DNA of 64,000 bases, taken from Oligella sp050920755. Its GTDB lineage: Bacteria; Pseudomonadota; Gammaproteobacteria; Burkholderiales; Burkholderiaceae_B. The stretch is taken from assembly GCF_050920755.1 (NCBI RefSeq), contig NZ_CP158480.1, positions 1,736,001-1,800,000 on the forward strand, written 5' to 3'. This document shows, piece by piece, positions 42,600 through 52,198 of the stretch (positions within the stretch are counted from its first letter, which is position 1; every line of letters begins with the position of its first letter). The position numbers and the translations under genes were made by a program. The notes beneath the pieces were generated by a model. It worked only from the letters and a program-made list of their open reading frames with translations. It was not told the origin of the DNA and did not search any database.

Positions 42600-43922
42600 T
42601 TATTTCAAGAGCTGCCTGTATTCATCAAAATACGTAGGGAAGGTCTTATTCACACACGCCGGATCCATAATACGCACTGCCGCATCCGCAAAGATCGCTA
42701 ATGAAAAGCACATTGCCATACGATGATCGTCATAGGTTTCAATGGTGGCATCTTGCCATTGCTGCGGTGGTGTTATTTTCAGATAATCGGGCCCGGATTC
42801 AACCGTAGCACCCATTTTGACCAATTCGGCATGCATGGCCTCAATGCGATCGGTTTCTTTAACCCGCCATGAAGCAATATTTCTCAAGGTGCAAGGCGCA
42901 TCCGCATAAAGTGCTAAGACCGCTGCCGTCATTGCCGCATCCGGAATCAGATTAAAGTCCTCATCAAAAGCCTTAACCCAAGGTCTGCCGTTAGCCGTCG
43001 GGTGATTGGCACTAACCTCAACATAATCCGAACCATATTTCAGCTCAGCGCCGATTCTTGCTACAAAATCAGCAAACAAAATATCGCCCTGAATGCTCTG
43101 CTGATTAATGCCGTAAATACGAATAGGACCCGCTCCTAATAAGCCTAAGGCCAAGAAATAAGAGGCGGATGAAGCATCGCCCTCTACCCAAATCTCCTCC
43201 GGCGCACGGTAAACAGCATCGGCAGCAATGATATAACGCTGCCAGTTTTGATTTTCGACCTCTACCCCGAAGCGTTGCATCAAATTCAGGGTAATACCGA
43301 TATAGGGCTTAGAAATCAACTCCCCGATCACCTCAATTTCTATGGCTTGATTTAATTTTTTTGCCATCATCGGGGCAGCCATCAAGAGTGCGGTTAAAAA
43401 TTGTGAAGACACAGAGCCTGGCACCCGGATAACGGTATTTGCTTTAATTTCAGGACACTCAATTTGTAATGGCGGATAACCGGGATTTTGCAAATACTCG
43501 ATATTAGCACCGATACCCTTTAAGGCTTCTACCAAATCACCGATTGGACGCTCATGCATTCTGGCAATACCATGCAAATGATAACTACCGTCACTGATCG
43601 CTAAAACAGCAGTCAACGGTCGAATGGCCGTACCCGCATTTTGCATAAAAAGATCCGCCGACTTGACCGGAAATTCAGCCACACCATGCACTCTGACAGA
43701 GTGATCACCCAAATCCTCAATCTGTAGGCCAAGCTTTTTTAAAGCTTCCAGCATCACCGTGGTATCGTCCGATTCCAAAAGACCATGAACCGTGGTCACC
43801 CCCTTGGACAAAGCGGCTAACAACAAAACGCGATTGGAAATACTTTTTGAACCCGGTAAATAAACCTCACCGGCCGCTTTTTTTGCCGGCGCTAAATCTA
43901 AATAAGCTAATGCCTGTACCAC
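42600..43922 (-). CDS. aroA: 3-phosphoshikimate 1-carboxyvinyltransferase (EPSP synthase)
   Basis: This 440-residue enzyme joins PEP to shikimate 3-phosphate. LPGSKSISNRVLLLAAL near the N-terminus and NAGTAIRPLTA, with the Gly, Thr and Pro expected of a class I glyphosate-sensitive enzyme, are intact; EDFNLIPDAAMTAAVLALYA and WRVKETDRIEAMHAEL are the C-terminal signatures. It follows tyrA after an 81-base gap that holds an imperfect hairpin (TGTGGTTGC...ACCACA, about 43962-43996), possibly a partial terminator. Confidence 0.97.
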   Translation of the reverse strand: MVQALAYLDLAPAKKAAGEVYLPGSKSISNRVLLLAALSKGVTTVHGLLESDDTTVMLEALKKLGLQIEDLGDHSVRVHGVAEFPVKSADLFMQNAGTAIRPLTAVLAISDGSYHLHGIARMHERPIGDLVEALKGIGANIEYLQNPGYPPLQIECPEIKANTVIRVPGSVSSQFLTALLMAAPMMAKKLNQAIEIEVIGELISKPYIGITLNLMQRFGVEVENQNWQRYIIAADAVYRAPEEIWVEGDASSASYFLALGLLGAGPIRIYGINQQSIQGDILFADFVARIGAELKYGSDYVEVSANHPTANGRPWVKAFDEDFNLIPDAAMTAAVLALYADAPCTLRNIASWRVKETDRIEAMHAELVKMGATVESGPDYLKITPPQQWQDATIETYDDHRMAMCFSLAIFADAAVRIMDPACVNKTFPTYFDEYRQLLK

Positions 43923-44003
43923 CGTATCCTCCGGGAAACTAATTATTATAAATTTAAAATATGTGGTTGCCTCGCTAAAAAGCGTGCAAAACCACAGATT
44001 AAT

Positions 44004-44960
44004 TTAAGATTTTAATTGCCAATTTTTTCTGGCTTCTGAGGCCGCCTCAAACCATTCGAACATTTTATCGTGCCGATCATTTTCCAAATAAACTCTAGCC
44101 TCATTTAATTGCTGAATAAAGCCATCGAGTTGCTCCAGCATCGCCTCTTTATTAGCAAAGAAAATATCATTCCACATTTCGGGCGAACTGGCGGCAATAC
44201 GGGTAAAATCCCTATAACCGGTGCCCGCCATAGCTAAAAACAATTCACGATGCTCTGATGCTAATAAATTATTCATATAAGCCGCACAGATATAATGCGG
44301 AAAATGACTGGTCGCCGCAAAAATCCTATCGTGTATTTGTGCATCCATACAATACACTGAAGCCCCGATAGCCTGCCATGTGGCAGCCATCAGGGTAATA
44401 TCCTCAAGCGCATTTTCAACAAGCGGCGTAATAATCAGTTTACGATCTTCATATAAATCAGCGCGCGCAGCCGCAGCCCCCGACTGATGCGAGCCGGCAA
44501 TCGGATGTAACGGCACAAACTGCTTAATACGCTCGCCTAAAATAGCACGCGCTTCCATAATCAGATCATATTTTGTGCTACCACCATCGGTAATAATGGT
44601 CCTATCGGATAAATGCGGCGCTATCTGCTTAAATACAGTCCCAAAGGCTTTAACCGGCACTGCGATAAAAATAAGATCGGCTTGTGCCGCCAAATCCTCA
44701 ATACCGACGGCCTCATCGATCACGCCCAACGCCTTGGCATTTAATAAGCTACTCTGCTGACGACCGGCCGCAATCACACGTTCACAAAGTCCGGCTCTTT
44801 TTAAGGCCAAAGCAAAAGAACCGCCGATTAAGCCGGCGCCTATAATACCAAGCGTCGTAAAAGACGCCGGCCTAGGCAAGTCATCAATACGTGCAATTCC
44901 ATCGTTAAAACTGACTCGAACCGCTTCGTTAAGGGGAGATGCCGGCAGCAGTTTAGGCAT
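44004..44960 (-). CDS. tyrA: Prephenate dehydrogenase
   Basis: This 318-residue enzyme converts prephenate to 4-hydroxyphenylpyruvate for tyrosine synthesis. The NAD motif GIIGAGLIGGSFALAL starts at about residue 38; the active-site His is in VPLHPIAGSHQSG. The first 35 residues precede the Rossmann fold and are not conserved. The ATG overlaps the hisC stop by one base. No chorismate mutase domain is fused; that activity is in pheA upstream. Confidence 0.94.
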   Translation of the reverse strand: MPKLLPASPLNEAVRVSFNDGIARIDDLPRPASFTTLGIIGAGLIGGSFALALKRAGLCERVIAAGRQQSSLLNAKALGVIDEAVGIEDLAAQADLIFIAVPVKAFGTVFKQIAPHLSDRTIITDGGSTKYDLIMEARAILGERIKQFVPLHPIAGSHQSGAAAARADLYEDRKLIITPLVENALEDITLMAATWQAIGASVYCMDAQIHDRIFAATSHFPHYICAAYMNNLLASEHRELFLAMAGTGYRDFTRIAASSPEMWNDIFFANKEAMLEQLDGFIQQLNEARVYLENDRHDKMFEWFEAASEARKNWQLKS

Positions 44961-46120
44961 TAAGCTAGAACCTCTTTTAAAGCAGTGATAAATCGCTGAT
45001 TCTCGGCTTCCGTACCGATTGAGACGCGTAAATAATTAGGTAAACCGTCACCCACGACCGGACGCACAATCACACCTTTGGCCAATAAAGCTTGGGCAAC
45101 TTTAGGCCCTTCATTCATTTCAAATAAAATAAAGTTAGTAAAGCTCGGTACATAGGCAATTCCCATACGATCAAATTCCGCCGACAAATAGGCTTTACCC
45201 GCTTTATTCATCTGATAGGATTGCTCCAAAAACCCCTCATCTTGTAGTGCCACGATAGCGGCTAATTGCGCCAAAGTATTCACATTAAAAGGTTGGCGCA
45301 CACGATTCAGATAATCCGTGACTTCGGCATGTGCAATAGCAAAGCCTACCCGCAAGCCGGCTAAACCATAGGCTTTGGAGAAAGTACGCAACACCACAAG
45401 ATTAGGGTACTCGGCAATTAACTCGGCACTATTAAAACGCAACTCCGGATCGAGGTATTCGTTATACGCCTCATCCAGGACGACCAAGGTTTTATTACCG
45501 CGAGTCTCACGAACACGATCTAAAAAGGCAATAATCTCTTCCTTGGGATGGAAACTACCGGTAGGATTATTCGGATTAGCAATATAAACCAGACGAGTAT
45601 CCTCTTCGATGGCTTCAAACATACGATCCAAATCCAAACCCAAATCTTTACTCGGTACCGCCAAATGACGTGCACCGCGCGCTTGAGTGCTGAGGTTATA
45701 AACCACAAAGGCATTTTCCGAATAAACTGCCGAGCTGTCTCTATTCAAAAAGGCCAATGAAACGATTTCCAAGAGATCGTTAGAACCGTTACCGATGGTG
45801 ATATTTGCCATATCAACACCGTAATGCTTAGCCAAAACGGCTTTTAAATCAAAAGCATTTGGGTCGGGATAACGACCCAAATCAGCTAAAGAGCTATTAC
45901 TTAAATAATCAATTAAAGCCTGCTTAACCCGCGGCGAAAAGCCTAAAGGATTTTCATTAGACGCCAGCTTAACGATCGAGTCAGGCTCTATACCAAACTC
46001 TCGCGCCAGCTCGGAAGTCGGCTTACCGGCTCGATAAGGACTGATGGCAAGGATATTAGCCGGTACTGTAAAATCAGTTGCAGCAGTGGCAGTGTTTTTA
46101 TTTAAGTTTAAATCGCTCAT
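44960..46120 (-). CDS. hisC: Histidinol-phosphate aminotransferase (HisC2/aromatic aminotransferase type)
   Basis: This 386-residue class I/II PLP aminotransferase has the sequence IGNGSNDLLEIVSLAFL, VVLDEAYNEYL and the PLP lysine in TFSKAYGLAGLRVGF. Placed between pheA and tyrA, it may act mainly on aromatic keto acids as well as imidazoleacetol phosphate. Length and position match the hisC2 copy of Burkholderiales. Its stop codon overlaps the tyrA start. Confidence 0.93.
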   Translation of the reverse strand: MSDLNLNKNTATAATDFTVPANILAISPYRAGKPTSELAREFGIEPDSIVKLASNENPLGFSPRVKQALIDYLSNSSLADLGRYPDPNAFDLKAVLAKHYGVDMANITIGNGSNDLLEIVSLAFLNRDSSAVYSENAFVVYNLSTQARGARHLAVPSKDLGLDLDRMFEAIEEDTRLVYIANPNNPTGSFHPKEEIIAFLDRVRETRGNKTLVVLDEAYNEYLDPELRFNSAELIAEYPNLVVLRTFSKAYGLAGLRVGFAIAHAEVTDYLNRVRQPFNVNTLAQLAAIVALQDEGFLEQSYQMNKAGKAYLSAEFDRMGIAYVPSFTNFILFEMNEGPKVAQALLAKGVIVRPVVGDGLPNYLRVSIGTEAENQRFITALKEVLA

Positions 46121-46135
46121 AAATCTACTTTTAAA

Positions 46136-47245
46136 TTAAATTAATGCAGTCGGATCACTTTGACGCGGATAGGAACCGAGGATCTTCAAGAAAGAAGACT
46201 GCTCCTCCAGATCACTTAGGGCAGCACGGATATTTTCATCATCACGGTGACCCAAAATATCTATGTAAAAATAGTATTCCCACTGACCGGTTCGCGCCGG
46301 CCGCGACTCAAACCGACACATAGATACGCCGTGGTTTAAAAACGGCGCAATTAAATCATGCAAAGCACCGACTCGGTTCGGCACAGCAACAATCAAACTG
46401 GTTTGATCATCGCCACTGGCCTGATTCACAATATGACCGATGGCTAAGAAACGCGTTTTGTTATTAGCATCGTCCTGAATGTTTTCAGATACCATGCTTA
46501 AATCCCAAGCTATTGCGGCATGCTTACCGGCAATGGCGGCTACCGTCGGATCCTCAGCAGCGATACGCGCTGCTTCCGAGTTACTGGCAGCAGGCTCTCT
46601 AGGCAGATTAGGATAATTTACTGAAAGCCATTGGTGACATTGAGCGAGTGACTGAGGGTGCGCCATAATACGCTCCACCCCCTTCATCTCACCACTTTTA
46701 GTCATTAAACAATGACGTATCGGCAAGGTACGTTCACCGTGTATCTTAAGCGTGGTACTAAGCAATAAATCCTGCGTACGATTCACCGCCCCTTCGGTTG
46801 AATTTTCTACCGGCACCATACCCACATCAGCCTGCCCCGCTTCCACCGCTCGGAAAATCTCATCAAACGAGGGACATTCCAACATCTGCACCGCATGACC
46901 GTAAAACTCATAAGCGGCCTGTTCGGAAAATGAACCCTTAGGCCCCAAATAAGCAATTGTCAGACCACGCTCCAGTCCCCGACAAGCAGAAATAATCTCG
47001 GTCCAAACCGCTTCCACGGAGCCATTAGGAAAGGTACCGTAAAGATTATCTCTTTGCAAAGCACCAATCACCTGAGCCTCACGCTCCGGCTTTAAAATCG
47101 CATCGTCGGCATTAAAGCCGTGCTTTACCTTACCCACCTCAATGGCAGTCTGAGCCCGTTGGTTTAAGAGCTCTAAAATTTGATGATCAATGGCATCAAT
47201 TTTATCGCGCAAGGGCTTAAGTAACTGATTTAATTCGCTGCTCAT
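46136..47245 (-). CDS. pheA: Bifunctional chorismate mutase/prephenate dehydratase
   Basis: This 369-residue protein has an AroQ chorismate mutase helix domain (about 5-95, LRDKIDAIDHQILELLNQRAQ), a prephenate dehydratase domain (about 103-280, AYLGPKGSFSEQAA and MVPVENSTEGAVNRTQDLLL) and a C-terminal ACT domain (about 290-369) whose ESRPARTGQWEYYFYID segment is the phenylalanine allosteric site. It makes phenylpyruvate. It lies 6 bases after serC. Confidence 0.97.
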   Translation of the reverse strand: MSSELNQLLKPLRDKIDAIDHQILELLNQRAQTAIEVGKVKHGFNADDAILKPEREAQVIGALQRDNLYGTFPNGSVEAVWTEIISACRGLERGLTIAYLGPKGSFSEQAAYEFYGHAVQMLECPSFDEIFRAVEAGQADVGMVPVENSTEGAVNRTQDLLLSTTLKIHGERTLPIRHCLMTKSGEMKGVERIMAHPQSLAQCHQWLSVNYPNLPREPAASNSEAARIAAEDPTVAAIAGKHAAIAWDLSMVSENIQDDANNKTRFLAIGHIVNQASGDDQTSLIVAVPNRVGALHDLIAPFLNHGVSMCRFESRPARTGQWEYYFYIDILGHRDDENIRAALSDLEEQSSFLKILGSYPRQSDPTALI

Positions 47246-47251
47246 GGCTTC

Positions 47252-48382
47252 TTATCCGTGTTGGCGCTCAAACGCTTTCATATAGTCGATTAGGGCCTGC
47301 ACACCCTCGATCGGCATCGCATTATAAATAGAAGCGCGCATACCGCCCACTGACTTATGACCCTTAAGATTTAATAAACCACACTCCTTGGCACCGCTTA
47401 AAAACTTAGCATCCAAAGCCTCATCACCGGTCACAAAAGGCACATTCATAATTGAGCGATGTGTCGGCTGTACAAAATTGTGATAAAAATCAGTGCTGTC
47501 AATATAGTCGTATAAAAGCTTGGCTTTGGCTTTATTTCTTTGCTCAATTGCGGCTAAACCGCCTTGGGCCAATAACCACTTAAAGACCAAACCCGAGATA
47601 TAAATACTATAGGTCGGTGGTGTATTAAAACGAGATTGCGCCTCATCCAAGTTTTTATAATCAAAGACCTCGGGGCAAATCGCCTCACACTGACCAATAA
47701 GCTCACGACGAATCACAATAATGGTTGTACCCGCAGGACCGGCATTTTTCTGAGCACCGGCATAGAGCATATCAACCCCCTCAAGGTTCCAATCACGAGC
47801 TAAGAAATGTGAGGAGGTATCTAAAATAAACGGCACGCCCTCAGCACCGATGGCGGCCTTATCAGGCAGCTCACTATACTCGACACCACCGATGGTTTCA
47901 TTACTACAGTAATGTAGATAAGAAGCCTTAGGATTTACCTGCCATTCGCTGAAATCCGGGGCCCAGTGCCATGGTTTATACTGCACACCGTCAATTTCCC
48001 GTGCTTCGGCACTCGTGGCCGCAACTCGCATCTCACCGTAACCTTTGGCCTCTTTAAAAGCTTTATTAGACCAAGAACCGCTTAACACGTAATCGGCTGT
48101 CTTTGCCTCTTTTAGGGCGATTAAATTCATCGGCAAAATGGCATTTTGTGCTGTTGCCCCACCCTGGCTGAAAAGCACAGCCCATTCATCACCCACACCT
48201 AACAACTTACGTAAATCCGCCTCAGCCTCATCACAAATCTGCGTGAACTCGGCACCACGGTGACTCATTTCCATCACCGATTGACCGCTACCGTGCCAAT
48301 CCAACATCTCCTCAGCTGCCTGCTGTAATACTTCCTTAGGCAACACAGAAGGACCGGCCGAAAAATTCCAAAATTGCTTCAT
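47252..48382 (-). CDS. serC: Phosphoserine aminotransferase
   Basis: This 376-residue PLP enzyme makes 3-phosphoserine and also serves pyridoxal synthesis. The N-terminus NFSAGPSVLPKEVL, the SHRGAEF segment and the PLP-lysine segment MLYAGAQKNAGPAG are all family signatures. It is 15 residues longer than E. coli SerC. It follows gyrA by 5 bases; gyrA-serC-pheA is conserved in Burkholderiales. Confidence 0.97.
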   Translation of the reverse strand: MKQFWNFSAGPSVLPKEVLQQAAEEMLDWHGSGQSVMEMSHRGAEFTQICDEAEADLRKLLGVGDEWAVLFSQGGATAQNAILPMNLIALKEAKTADYVLSGSWSNKAFKEAKGYGEMRVAATSAEAREIDGVQYKPWHWAPDFSEWQVNPKASYLHYCSNETIGGVEYSELPDKAAIGAEGVPFILDTSSHFLARDWNLEGVDMLYAGAQKNAGPAGTTIIVIRRELIGQCEAICPEVFDYKNLDEAQSRFNTPPTYSIYISGLVFKWLLAQGGLAAIEQRNKAKAKLLYDYIDSTDFYHNFVQPTHRSIMNVPFVTGDEALDAKFLSGAKECGLLNLKGHKSVGGMRASIYNAMPIEGVQALIDYMKAFERQHG

Positions 48383-48387
48383 TTTAT

Positions 48388-51021
48388 TTAATCCTTGTCC
48401 GCCGAGTCATTAGGCTCAGGGCTTTCATCGTCCATCGTCTCAGACTCATCTAAATCACTTTCTACTACCCGCTTAACACCGGTTAAGCAATCGCCCTCAT
48501 CGCAATTAATTAAGGTCACACCCTGAGTTGCACGACCCATCTCACGAATCTGATCAACCTTGGTACGTACTAATACACCGGCCGAGGTAATCAGCATAAT
48601 CTCATCATCTTCCTCAACCAAAACTGCACCCACTACCTTACCGTTACGCTCAGAGGTTTGAATGGCAATCACCCCCTTATTACCACGACGATGACGTGGA
48701 TACTCGGTAATTGAAGTGCGCTTACCGAAACCGTTTTCAGTGGCTGTCAACACACTACGACCCTCATTGTCAGCGACTAATAAGGCAATAACTAACTGAC
48801 CGTCATCCAGATTCATACCACGGACGCCGCGTGCGTTACGCCCCATTGGACGAACATCACTCTCATCAAAACGTACGGCTTTACCATCATCAGAGAATAG
48901 CATCACGTCGTGCTGACCGTCGGTTAACTCCGCCCCGATTAAGAAGTCACCCTCATCCAGATTCACAGCGATAATACCGCCGCGACGAGGATTAGAGAAA
49001 TCGGCTAATGGTGTCTTTTTGACCGTACCCTTGGAAGTCGCCATGAAGACATAATGATCCTCGGTAAACTCCTTGACCGGCAAGACCACATTAATGCGCT
49101 CTCCCTCCGCCAACGGGAATAAATTAACAATCGGACGACCGCGCGAGTTGCGACCACCCTGCGGTACGGCGTAAACCTTGAGCCAATACATACGACCGTG
49201 ATTTGAGAAACACAGTAAATAATCGTGGGTATTGGCAATAAATAAGCTGTCGATAACATCATCCTCTTTCATCGACGTGGCCTGCTTACCGCGACCACCC
49301 CGACGTTGAGAACGATACTCGGAGAGCGGCTGACTCTTAATATAGCCCTCTTGGGATAAAGTCACCACCATATCCGCCGGGGTAATTAAATCCTCCATAT
49401 CGATCTCATTGGCATTAAGCTCGATGGTGGAACGGCGTTCATCCTTGGCATTAATACTGAATTCGGTTTTGATTGCTTCCAATTCCTCAGCAATAATATT
49501 GGAAATACGCTCAGGTTTAGATAGGACATCAATCAAATCAGCAATTAAGCGCATCACCTCTTCATACTCGGAAACGATTTTTTCCTGCTCAAGGCCGGTT
49601 AAGCGCTGTAAACGCATATTAAGAATTTCCTGCGCTTGGACTTCACTTAGGCGATATAAGCCATTTGCCTGTAAACCAAACTCCGGATCCAAATCCTCAG
49701 GGCGATACGCGGCAGCACCACCCATCACACTACCCTCATCGGCAGCGGCCAGCATCGTACGCACCAAAGATGCGTCCCACTCGCGTGACATTAACTCCTC
49801 TCGCGCTACCGGCGGTGTAGGCGCAGCACGAATAATACGAATAAACTCGTCAATATTTGCTAAGGCAACTGCCAAACCCTCTAATACATGACCGCGGTCA
49901 CGCGCCTTACGCAATTGGAACACGGTACGGCGCGTCACAACCTCACGACGATGCTGTAAGAAGCACTCAACCAATTGCTTAAGATTCAACAGACGCGGCT
50001 GCCCCTCAACCAACGCAACCAAGTTCATACCGAAGGTATCTTGAAGCTGAGTCATTTTATAGAGATTATTTAACACAACCTCGGGCATCTCACCGCGCTT
50101 TAGCTCGATCACTAAACGCATACCCTCTTTGTCCGACTCGTCGCGAATATCGGAAATCCCCTCAATACGCTTATCATTAACGAGCTCGGCAATTTTTTCC
50201 TGTAAAGTTTTTTTATTAACCTGATAAGGAATTTCATCAACCACAATGGCCTGACGATTACCTCGGTCAATCTCTTCAAAGTGCGTTTTAGCACGCATCA
50301 CTACACGACCGCGACCGGTGCGATAACCCTCAATCACGCCTTGGGTACCATAAATAATACCGCCGGTAGGAAAGTCGGGCGCCGGAATAATTTCGATCAA
50401 CTCATCAACCGAGCAAGCCGGGTTACGTAAAGCATATAAACAACCGTCAACCACCTCGGATAAATTATGCGGTGGGATATTAGTCGCCATACCGACGGCA
50501 ATACCGGAACTGCCATTTACCAATAAATTCGGTAAGCGTGTAGGCAACACCAAGGGCTCTAACTCGGAGCCGTCATAATTTGGACCGAAATCCACGGTTT
50601 CCTGCTCAATATCGGCCAACAACTCATGGGCAATCTTGGATAAGCGTACCTCGGTATAACGCATCGCCGCCGCACCGTCACCATCGATCGAGCCGAAGTT
50701 ACCCTGACCGTCGACTAAGGTATAGCGTAGCGAGAAATCCTGCGCCATGCGCACAATCGTATCGTAAACCGCAATATCACCATGAGGGTGATATTTACCG
50801 ATGACATCCCCGACAATACGGGCAGATTTTTTATGCGGACGGTTCCAGTCATTATTTAAAACATCCATCGCATACAGGACACGACGGTGAACCGGCTTAA
50901 GACCATCACGCGCATCCGGTAGAGCACGACCAACAATCACACTCATGGCATAATCTAAATAACTACGACGCATTTCGTGTTCTAAAGAGATTTGAATCGT
51001 TTCCTTAGCAAAAGAATCCAT
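48388..51021 (-). CDS. gyrA: DNA gyrase subunit A, with Ile at position 83
   Basis: This 877-residue protein has the breakage-reunion domain with catalytic Tyr in AAMRYTEVRL (about residue 121-122), a coiled-coil, and six C-terminal beta-pinwheel blades including QRRGGRGKQ, the GyrA-box. In the quinolone-resistance region the sequence is KYHPHGDIAVYDTIV: residue 83 is Ile (codon ATT at 50773-50775) where E. coli and most proteobacteria have Ser; D87 is normal. The acidic tail is typical. It is the first gene of the long minus-strand cluster. Confidence 0.98.
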   Translation of the reverse strand: MDSFAKETIQISLEHEMRRSYLDYAMSVIVGRALPDARDGLKPVHRRVLYAMDVLNNDWNRPHKKSARIVGDVIGKYHPHGDIAVYDTIVRMAQDFSLRYTLVDGQGNFGSIDGDGAAAMRYTEVRLSKIAHELLADIEQETVDFGPNYDGSELEPLVLPTRLPNLLVNGSSGIAVGMATNIPPHNLSEVVDGCLYALRNPACSVDELIEIIPAPDFPTGGIIYGTQGVIEGYRTGRGRVVMRAKTHFEEIDRGNRQAIVVDEIPYQVNKKTLQEKIAELVNDKRIEGISDIRDESDKEGMRLVIELKRGEMPEVVLNNLYKMTQLQDTFGMNLVALVEGQPRLLNLKQLVECFLQHRREVVTRRTVFQLRKARDRGHVLEGLAVALANIDEFIRIIRAAPTPPVAREELMSREWDASLVRTMLAAADEGSVMGGAAAYRPEDLDPEFGLQANGLYRLSEVQAQEILNMRLQRLTGLEQEKIVSEYEEVMRLIADLIDVLSKPERISNIIAEELEAIKTEFSINAKDERRSTIELNANEIDMEDLITPADMVVTLSQEGYIKSQPLSEYRSQRRGGRGKQATSMKEDDVIDSLFIANTHDYLLCFSNHGRMYWLKVYAVPQGGRNSRGRPIVNLFPLAEGERINVVLPVKEFTEDHYVFMATSKGTVKKTPLADFSNPRRGGIIAVNLDEGDFLIGAELTDGQHDVMLFSDDGKAVRFDESDVRPMGRNARGVRGMNLDDGQLVIALLVADNEGRSVLTATENGFGKRTSITEYPRHRRGNKGVIAIQTSERNGKVVGAVLVEEDDEIMLITSAGVLVRTKVDQIREMGRATQGVTLINCDEGDCLTGVKRVVESDLDESETMDDESPEPNDSADKD

Positions 51022-51218
51022 ATTTACTCGCTAACAGCAATAACGCTTTATTTTACAAATTTAACCCTGTATTCTAACATTTATCGACTGCCTACAAGTT
51101 TGGCTTGCTTACTCAATGAAATTTATACGAAAAACAATTCCATCAAACTCAGCAGTAAACCAAGCTGATTTTTGTTTTTTTACAACAGGCGGCGTGACAA
51201 TTCAGCAGCAAAAAATTA

Positions 51219-51249
51219 GTTTATATACAACGCGAAGTTGCATATAAAC
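51219..51249. repeat. 13-bp inverted repeat between gyrA and ompA
   Basis: Arms 51219-51231 (GTTTATATACAAC) and 51237-51249 pair with one G-T mismatch around a GCGAA loop. It lies in the 458-base divergent gap 51022-51479, which holds no gene. It may be a regulator site or a hairpin in the gyrA leader or an upstream element of ompA. Confidence 0.5.
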
Positions 51250-51376
51250 AACAATTGCGTTGAAAAACAAGTATTTATCTATAAAATACAGATACTTACA
51301 AGATTAACTTAAGCAAAAAAATAGGAAATCGTTTAACATCTTAAACAGGCATCTTGGAAAATCTATTCAAAAGACT

Positions 51377-51405
51377 TTGAATGATGTTTCATTGATTGCT
51401 ATACT
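51377..51405 (+). promoter_or_regulatory. Predicted ompA promoter
   Basis: TTGAAT (51377-51382) and TATACT (51400-51405) with a 17-base spacer are a good sigma-70 promoter. The leader would be about 67 bases and ends with GAGGAGAAAC before the ATG, a very strong ribosome binding site, as expected for an abundant outer-membrane protein. Confidence 0.75.
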
Positions 51406-51479
51406 AAACCTGATTTCCATTCTGCGGCGGTTTCGCTGCGAGTAACTTTTTAGCTTTATTTAGCTCATCGAGGAGAAAC

Positions 51480-52046
51480 ATGAACAAAGCCTCTAAATTC
51501 GCATTAGCATTCGCCGTTGCAGCCTCTGCAACTACTGGCGTAGCATCTGCTCAAACTATTGACAACTGGGTAAGCAACTACGGTATCGTTTGGATGAACG
51601 GTTCAGACGAGCACTGCTGGCGTAACAACTACTGGACACCGGCTACCGCTGCTCAAGGTTGTGGTGCTCCGGCTGCACCTGAAATGGTTGCTAACAAAGT
51701 AGCGTTTAACGCAGATACTTTCTTTGATTTCGACAAAGCCACCATCAAACCTGAAGGTCGTAACATTCTTGACCAAGTTGCTCAACAAGCTCAGCAACTT
51801 TCTTTAGAGTCAATCATCGCTGTCGGTCACACTGACAGTGTAGGTTCTGATCAGTACAACCAGGGTTTATCTGAGCGTCGTGCAGCTGCTGTTAAGAACT
51901 ACTTAGTTTCTCGCGGCATCCCTGCTGATTCAATCATCGCTTCCGGTCGTGGTGAGACTCAGCCTATCGCTGACAACTCTACTCGCGAAGGTCGCGCTCG
52001 CAACCGTCGTGTTGAGATTGAAATCGTTGGTACTCGCGCTAACTAA
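51480..52046 (+). CDS. ompA: OmpA-family outer-membrane protein
   Basis: This 188-residue protein has a signal peptide (cleaved after GVASA, about residue 24), a short Trp/Cys-containing segment (NGSDEHCWRNNYW, with the pair C46 and C61 able to bridge) and an OmpA C-terminal peptidoglycan-binding domain (about 78-188). The binding signature is present: DFDKATIKPEG, VGHTDSVG and NQGLSERRAAAVKNYL, with ARNRRVEIEI at the end. No beta-barrel domain is present, as in Bordetella OmpA. Codon use is that of a highly expressed gene. Confidence 0.95.
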   Translation: MNKASKFALAFAVAASATTGVASAQTIDNWVSNYGIVWMNGSDEHCWRNNYWTPATAAQGCGAPAAPEMVANKVAFNADTFFDFDKATIKPEGRNILDQVAQQAQQLSLESIIAVGHTDSVGSDQYNQGLSERRAAAVKNYLVSRGIPADSIIASGRGETQPIADNSTREGRARNRRVEIEIVGTRAN

Positions 52047-52120
52047 TCATTGCTTAGCATAGCGTTTTATTTCTGCTATTTAATTTCCTTATGTAGCAGA
52101 AATACCACTGAGATTGCAAT

Positions 52121-52149
52121 AGGCTCCGTTTAATTTCGGGGCCTTTTTT
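52121..52149 (+). terminator. ompA intrinsic terminator
   Basis: AGGCTCCG (52121-52128) pairs with CGGGGCCT (52137-52144) with one T-G wobble, followed by a run of T. Confidence 0.82.
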
Positions 52150-52198
52150 ATCATTAATTTATTCCCCTAGTAGACTAGTAGAGAGCACGACGTACACC

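Noticed and set aside
49409..49891. A 160-codon plus-strand frame inside gyrA
   Set aside because: It is a shadow of the strongly coding gyrA sequence, with unnatural composition and no ribosome binding site.
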